A DNA stretch of 16,449 nt from JAVJSD01 sp040219575 (GTDB taxonomy: Bacteria; Planctomycetota; Planctomycetia; Pirellulales; Pirellulaceae), in the NCBI GenBank assembly GCA_040219575.1, contig JAVJSD010000036.1:1-16449 (forward strand), read 5' to 3'. Position numbers and translations under genes: made by a program. Within the stretch, counting starts at the first letter, position 1. Each line of letters starts with the position of its first letter. Under the pieces are notes generated by a model that had not been told where the DNA came from, searched no databases, and saw nothing but the letters and a program-made list of their open reading frames with translations. Shown here one piece after another: positions 14,105 through 16,449 of the stretch.

Positions 14105-14179
14105 AAAAGCGCTTCGTCACCGCGTGCCCATGGCCGACGCCATGGGCTATTCTCCGACGCCGCTTCCGCGGCTAAGACC

Positions 14180-14197
14180 CGGCCGCTCACGCGGCCG
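14180..14197. repeat. 7-bp GC hairpin with a TCAC loop
   Basis: CGGCCGC (14180-14186), loop TCAC (14187-14190), GCGGCCG (14191-14197). Read on the minus strand the loop is GTGA, a GNRA tetraloop, as in the hairpins near 9380 and 9427. It may be one more extragenic palindrome. Confidence 0.5.
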
Positions 14198-14357
14198 CAT
14201 CGATTGTGCGCAACGCTTCCGTTCCAAATGACTTAAAAACTGCACGACCTCTCCGGGAGGGGCGAGCGTAGCGAGGGGAGGGCGGCCTTGCAGGCAGCGT
14301 CCAGGCGACACGACGCTTTTGCCGCTTTCCCCGTCGGCCCTCTCCGTGGCTTTTTGC

Positions 14358-14399
14358 CTCCGTGAGAGAAAGAGACGCGATTGGGGGGATCTCACGGAG
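14358..14399. repeat. CTCCGTGAG/CTCACGGAG inverted repeat at the intron insertion point
   Basis: CTCCGTGAGA (14358-14367) and TCTCACGGAG (14390-14399) pair perfectly over 10 bases with a 22-base loop. A related GGAGACACGGAGG word follows at 14404-14416. Together they make a short dispersed-type repeat that sits immediately beside the 3' end of the group II intron. Confidence 0.65.
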
Positions 14400-14430
14400 T
14401 CGCGGAGACACGGAGGGGATGAATTGTTGG

Positions 14431-14506
14431 CCGGGTGGCCCCGGGTGATTGCTCACCCGGGGCTCCCACAGATCCGGACGTGCGGCATTATCGCATCCGG
14501 TTCCTC
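14431..14506 (-). ncRNA. Group II intron domains V and VI
   Basis: On the minus strand, 14503-14471 folds as domain V: basal GAACCGGA/TCCGGATC, a two-base bulge, and an apical TGCG/CGCA stem. Domain VI is an 11-bp stem (14463-14453 with 14448-14438) capped by GCAA, followed by CCACCCGG with a candidate branch-point A at 14436. In most introns domain V begins G-AGC and ends GTTC (triad AGC, a G-U pair in the middle). Here it reads G-AAC and GATC, giving an A-A opposition at the triad, and the apical stem has a further A-C opposition. Either this lineage differs or the copy is decaying. Confidence 0.75.
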
Positions 14507-14536
14507 AAGTAACACCTTCGCTTCGCACTTGGCACG

Positions 14537-15850
14537 TCAGCGGCCTGTCGCCGTCGGCAGGCGAAACCGGCGTTGGAGTTGGTCAAACCAACTCCATGGT
14601 CGCCGGCCTCCACGCTTGCGGCGCATCAGCCACTTGCGCCAGACCTCTTGCACAGCCGTGTGAAAACGCCATAACGTGCTCCGGTTGCCCGTGATGCCGT
14701 AGTAGGCGTAGTGGCCGCGGAGCTTCTGACTTAACGCCCGGTGCTGCTCTGCCAGGGGAAGATGGCGGTGGGCCTTGCACCACTCGGTGATCGTCCTGAC
14801 CGCCCGAGTGAAGCGGGACGAAGCCGTTTTCCGTTTCACCGCCCAGCCGCCCTTCCGAGTTCGACCCCAGAAGTGCGTGAAGCCCAGCAGGTCGAACGTC
14901 CCGGGCTGCGCCACGGTCCCGCCATGGGGCGGAGTGCGCGGCGGTCGCCGGAACAGGACGAGCCGGGTTTTGTCCGGGTGGATCGTCAGACCGTACTTGC
15001 CGAAGCGTTTCGGCAGCACGTCCATCACGCGCCGCGCGTCTTCCTCGTGGGTGAAACCCATCACGAAGTCGTCCGCGTAGCGGATCAGAAAGACCTGGCC
15101 TCGCAGGCGCGGCTGCACCTCCTTGGCGAACCATTCGTCCAGCACGTAGTGCAGGAAGACATTCGCCAGGATCGGCGACACCACGCCGCCCTGCGGGGAT
15201 CCGGCGTCGGGATAGCTCAGCTCTCCGTCCTCCATCACGCCCGCGTTGAGCCACTTCCCAATCAGTCGAAGCAGCACCCCGTCGCGAACCCGTTGTCGAA
15301 GAAACGATCGTAGATGACCATGATCCAGCGTGTCAAAGAACTTGCGGATGTCCACTTCCAGAATCCACCCGCCTCCGGTCCGCATCGTCTGCGTCCAGAG
15401 ACTCTCGAGTGCCTGATGGGCCGAACGACCCGGGCGGAATCCATACGAGCAGTCGTAAAAGTCCTGCTCGTAGATGGCCTCCAGGATCATGACGACGGCA
15501 CGCTGCAGGACTTTGTCCTCCAGCGTGGGAATCCCGATCGGCCGGGTTTCATCGCCCGTGCCTTTCGGAATCCTCACCCGGCGGACTGGCGGGGCGTAGT
15601 ACGAACCGCTCTTGGCCCGCTCCAGCAGCGAGCGGAGGTTGTCCTCCAGGTTCTCTGCGTAGGCGTTCCAAGTCTGTCCGTCGACGCCCGGCGCGCCGTT
15701 CTTCCGCGTGCGGAAGAACGCCTCACGCAACCAGTCCAGATCAAGATGGTGGTTCAGCGAAGTGAACGCCATCGTCGGATGACGCTTCGCCAACTCGGCT
15801 ATCTGCCGTTGTTTCGTAGACACGTGATCGGAGTCCGATGTCTCCGGCAT
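14537..15850 (-). CDS. ltrA: Group II intron reverse transcriptase/maturase, endonuclease-less
   Basis: The protein has 437 residues. It binds the intron RNA to help splicing and copies it into DNA during retrohoming. Blocks in order: RT0/RT1 (about 55-115, NGAPGVDGQTWNAY and TRPIGIPTLEDKVLQRAV), RT2 (YGFRPGRSAHQAL), RT3 with catalytic Asp167 (LEVDIRKFFDTLDH), RT4 (GSPQGGVVSPILANVFLHY), RT5 with YADD at 258-261, RT6-7 (GLTIHPDKTRLV, FDLLGFTHFWGR), then the thumb/maturase X domain (about 340-405, YAYYGITGN). It stops after a basic RRFRLPTATGR tail, with no HNH endonuclease. ATG 15850 follows GGAGG by 6 bases, a strong Shine-Dalgarno. The open frame continues upstream in phase through 129 codons of intron RNA, which is probably not translated. 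The symbol is the general one for this family. Confidence 0.95.
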   Translation of the reverse strand: MPETSDSDHVSTKQRQIAELAKRHPTMAFTSLNHHLDLDWLREAFFRTRKNGAPGVDGQTWNAYAENLEDNLRSLLERAKSGSYYAPPVRRVRIPKGTGDETRPIGIPTLEDKVLQRAVVMILEAIYEQDFYDCSYGFRPGRSAHQALESLWTQTMRTGGGWILEVDIRKFFDTLDHGHLRSFLRQRVRDGVLLRLIGKWLNAGVMEDGELSYPDAGSPQGGVVSPILANVFLHYVLDEWFAKEVQPRLRGQVFLIRYADDFVMGFTHEEDARRVMDVLPKRFGKYGLTIHPDKTRLVLFRRPPRTPPHGGTVAQPGTFDLLGFTHFWGRTRKGGWAVKRKTASSRFTRAVRTITEWCKAHRHLPLAEQHRALSQKLRGHYAYYGITGNRSTLWRFHTAVQEVWRKWLMRRKRGGRRPWSWFDQLQRRFRLPTATGR

Positions 15851-16449
15851 GTTTCCCTCCAGCAGTGTTGTTACCTGGTGCGTCCCTTCCCTCGGCCGGG
15901 TCCTCGGGGGCGCGAGTTCCCCGGATTCGACGGTACTATGGAGCACTACGACTTCCTGCCGCCCGTCTCGCCGCACTCGGTTGCCTTCGCACGACGATAC
16001 CTCGGCGCCGTTCGCGGTTTCGCTCTCGCCGCACGGCGAACGGGTCGCCCGGCGAGCCTGAGGTTGGTGACCCGGTACCCTCGTCCGGGAAGATTCCGAG
16101 GAGACGGCAGGATCTCCTACGTTCCTGGGCAGCCCTGGCGCCTTTGCCCTGCTCTCCGACCCCGGTGGACCCGATGCATCAGGCCAGTTGCGATGCGTCG
16201 GTGTGGCCCCCGCTATGGCCAAGACGAAGGCGTCCACATTAGATCTTTCGAGGCTCCATCACACGGCTTCAGCACTCGCTGTCTACGCTTCGCAGGACGG
16301 GTCACCCCGCCACCACGCAAGACTCGCTTCCGGCCGCTGGCCAGGCGTTACCGGGTAGGACTGATTACCTACGGGGCTGCGATAGAAGGTTTCAGAAATT
16401 ACGTCATGTCATTTCGTCCTCCTTCTCCAAGCCTCGTAGCGCAAGGCCA

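Larger units (their letters stand above)
13887..14152. repeat. Inverted pair of AATAGCCCA(C/T)GG hairpins
   Basis: Left copy: CCCACGGC-GTAA-GCCGTGGG (13893-13912), preceded by AATAG. Right copy, opposite orientation: CCCATGGC-CGAC-GCCATGGG (14127-14146), followed by CTATT. About 21 of 26 bases match between the copies. The stem difference is a compensatory one: C-G in the left stem is T-A in the right stem, so both remain perfect 8-bp hairpins. The left loop GTAA fits the GNRA tetraloop rule. Confidence 0.8.
13719..14251. repeat. Outer inverted repeat of a nested set
   Basis: The complement of 13719-13732 reads AACTGCACGACCTC, identical to 14238-14251. Weaker GC-rich similarity continues outward (13706-13718 against 14252-14265). 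The arms bracket the two inner inverted pairs described separately. Confidence 0.65.
12920..14425. other. 1.5-kb gene-free region dense in short and inverted repeats
   Basis: No open frame here looks like a gene: those present are short, overlap on both strands, and contain translated repeats (for example the NLQSEICNLKS string from 13263-13295). The content is a series of tandem and inverted repeats listed separately. 12920-13260 and 13296-13500 hold the secreted gene's leader and GC-rich sequence with several TTCACC words. The group II intron begins at its left-hand (3') end right after this region. Confidence 0.7.
14426..16449 (-). mobile_element. Group II intron, 5' end at or beyond the window edge
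   Basis: The element reads right to left: structured RNA (domains I-III) from the window edge to about 15851, reverse transcriptase/maturase at 15850-14537, then domains V and VI and a 3' boundary near 14426. The 3' boundary is estimated from the bulged A of domain VI (position 14436), expected 7-8 bases before splicing, so it is good to a few bases. About 600 bases precede the maturase, a normal domain I-III length; TTGCG at 16444-16440 differs by one base from the usual GTGYG start, but the true 5' end may be outside. The intron is a self-splicing ribozyme that moves by retrohoming with its protein. It sits in intergenic repeat DNA, not inside a recognisable gene. Confidence 0.85.

Noticed and set aside
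15851..16237. 129-codon N-terminal extension of the maturase
   Set aside because: It lies in structured intron RNA. The GGAGG-led ATG at 15850 gives a protein of normal family length.

Overview
The window looks like a high-GC, Gram-negative bacterial chromosome, most probably a planctomycete of the Pirellulales type. This is inferred from four things: a TPR protein carrying two RNA polymerase alpha-CTD modules, a menaquinone-type (type B) succinate dehydrogenase operon, an LpxA gene standing alone, and intergenic spaces packed with short dispersed repeats (the CGCAGAGGCGCAAAGACGC, AAATCTGCAATCTG, AGCCCACGG and AAAGGTAAAAGG kinds). Several real genes lack a Shine-Dalgarno sequence, which also fits. 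No species can be named from the sequence alone.

Layout. 1-805: no gene; a palindrome at 135-197 and a two-copy direct repeat at 208-653 with an inverted piece between the copies. 806-3459 (+): promoter, tRNA-Thr(CGT), TPR/alpha-CTD protein, then tgt, which overlaps the preceding gene by 11 bases and opens with an in-frame 15-bp tandem repeat. 3460-3592: interrupted palindrome between convergent genes. 3596-3931 (-): small TPR protein, divergent from lpxA (4183-5046, +). 5067-9080 (-): sdhC-sdhA-sdhB with a good promoter at 9195-9222 and a 235-bp spacer before sdhB holding a perfect 16-bp inverted repeat. 9375-9486: hairpin and tandem repeats. 9516-11442 (-): 497-aa TPR protein followed by rpsT. 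11801-12919 (-): secreted protein of unknown function. 12920-14425: about 1.5 kb without a gene but full of roughly concentric inverted repeats. 14426 to the right edge (-): a group II intron with its endonuclease-less reverse transcriptase/maturase; its 5' end lies at or just past the window edge.

The genes are mostly housekeeping: respiration and TCA cycle (SdhCAB), tRNA modification (Tgt), translation (S20, tRNA-Thr) and outer-membrane lipid A synthesis (LpxA). The less ordinary content is the TPR/alpha-CTD architecture, the secreted unknown protein, the repeat-rich intergenic regions (including a hairpin pair differing by a compensatory base change) and the group II intron, whose domain V departs from the usual catalytic triad. 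I see no CRISPR array, toxin-antitoxin pair, prophage or defence island, and no convincing multi-gene undescribed system.
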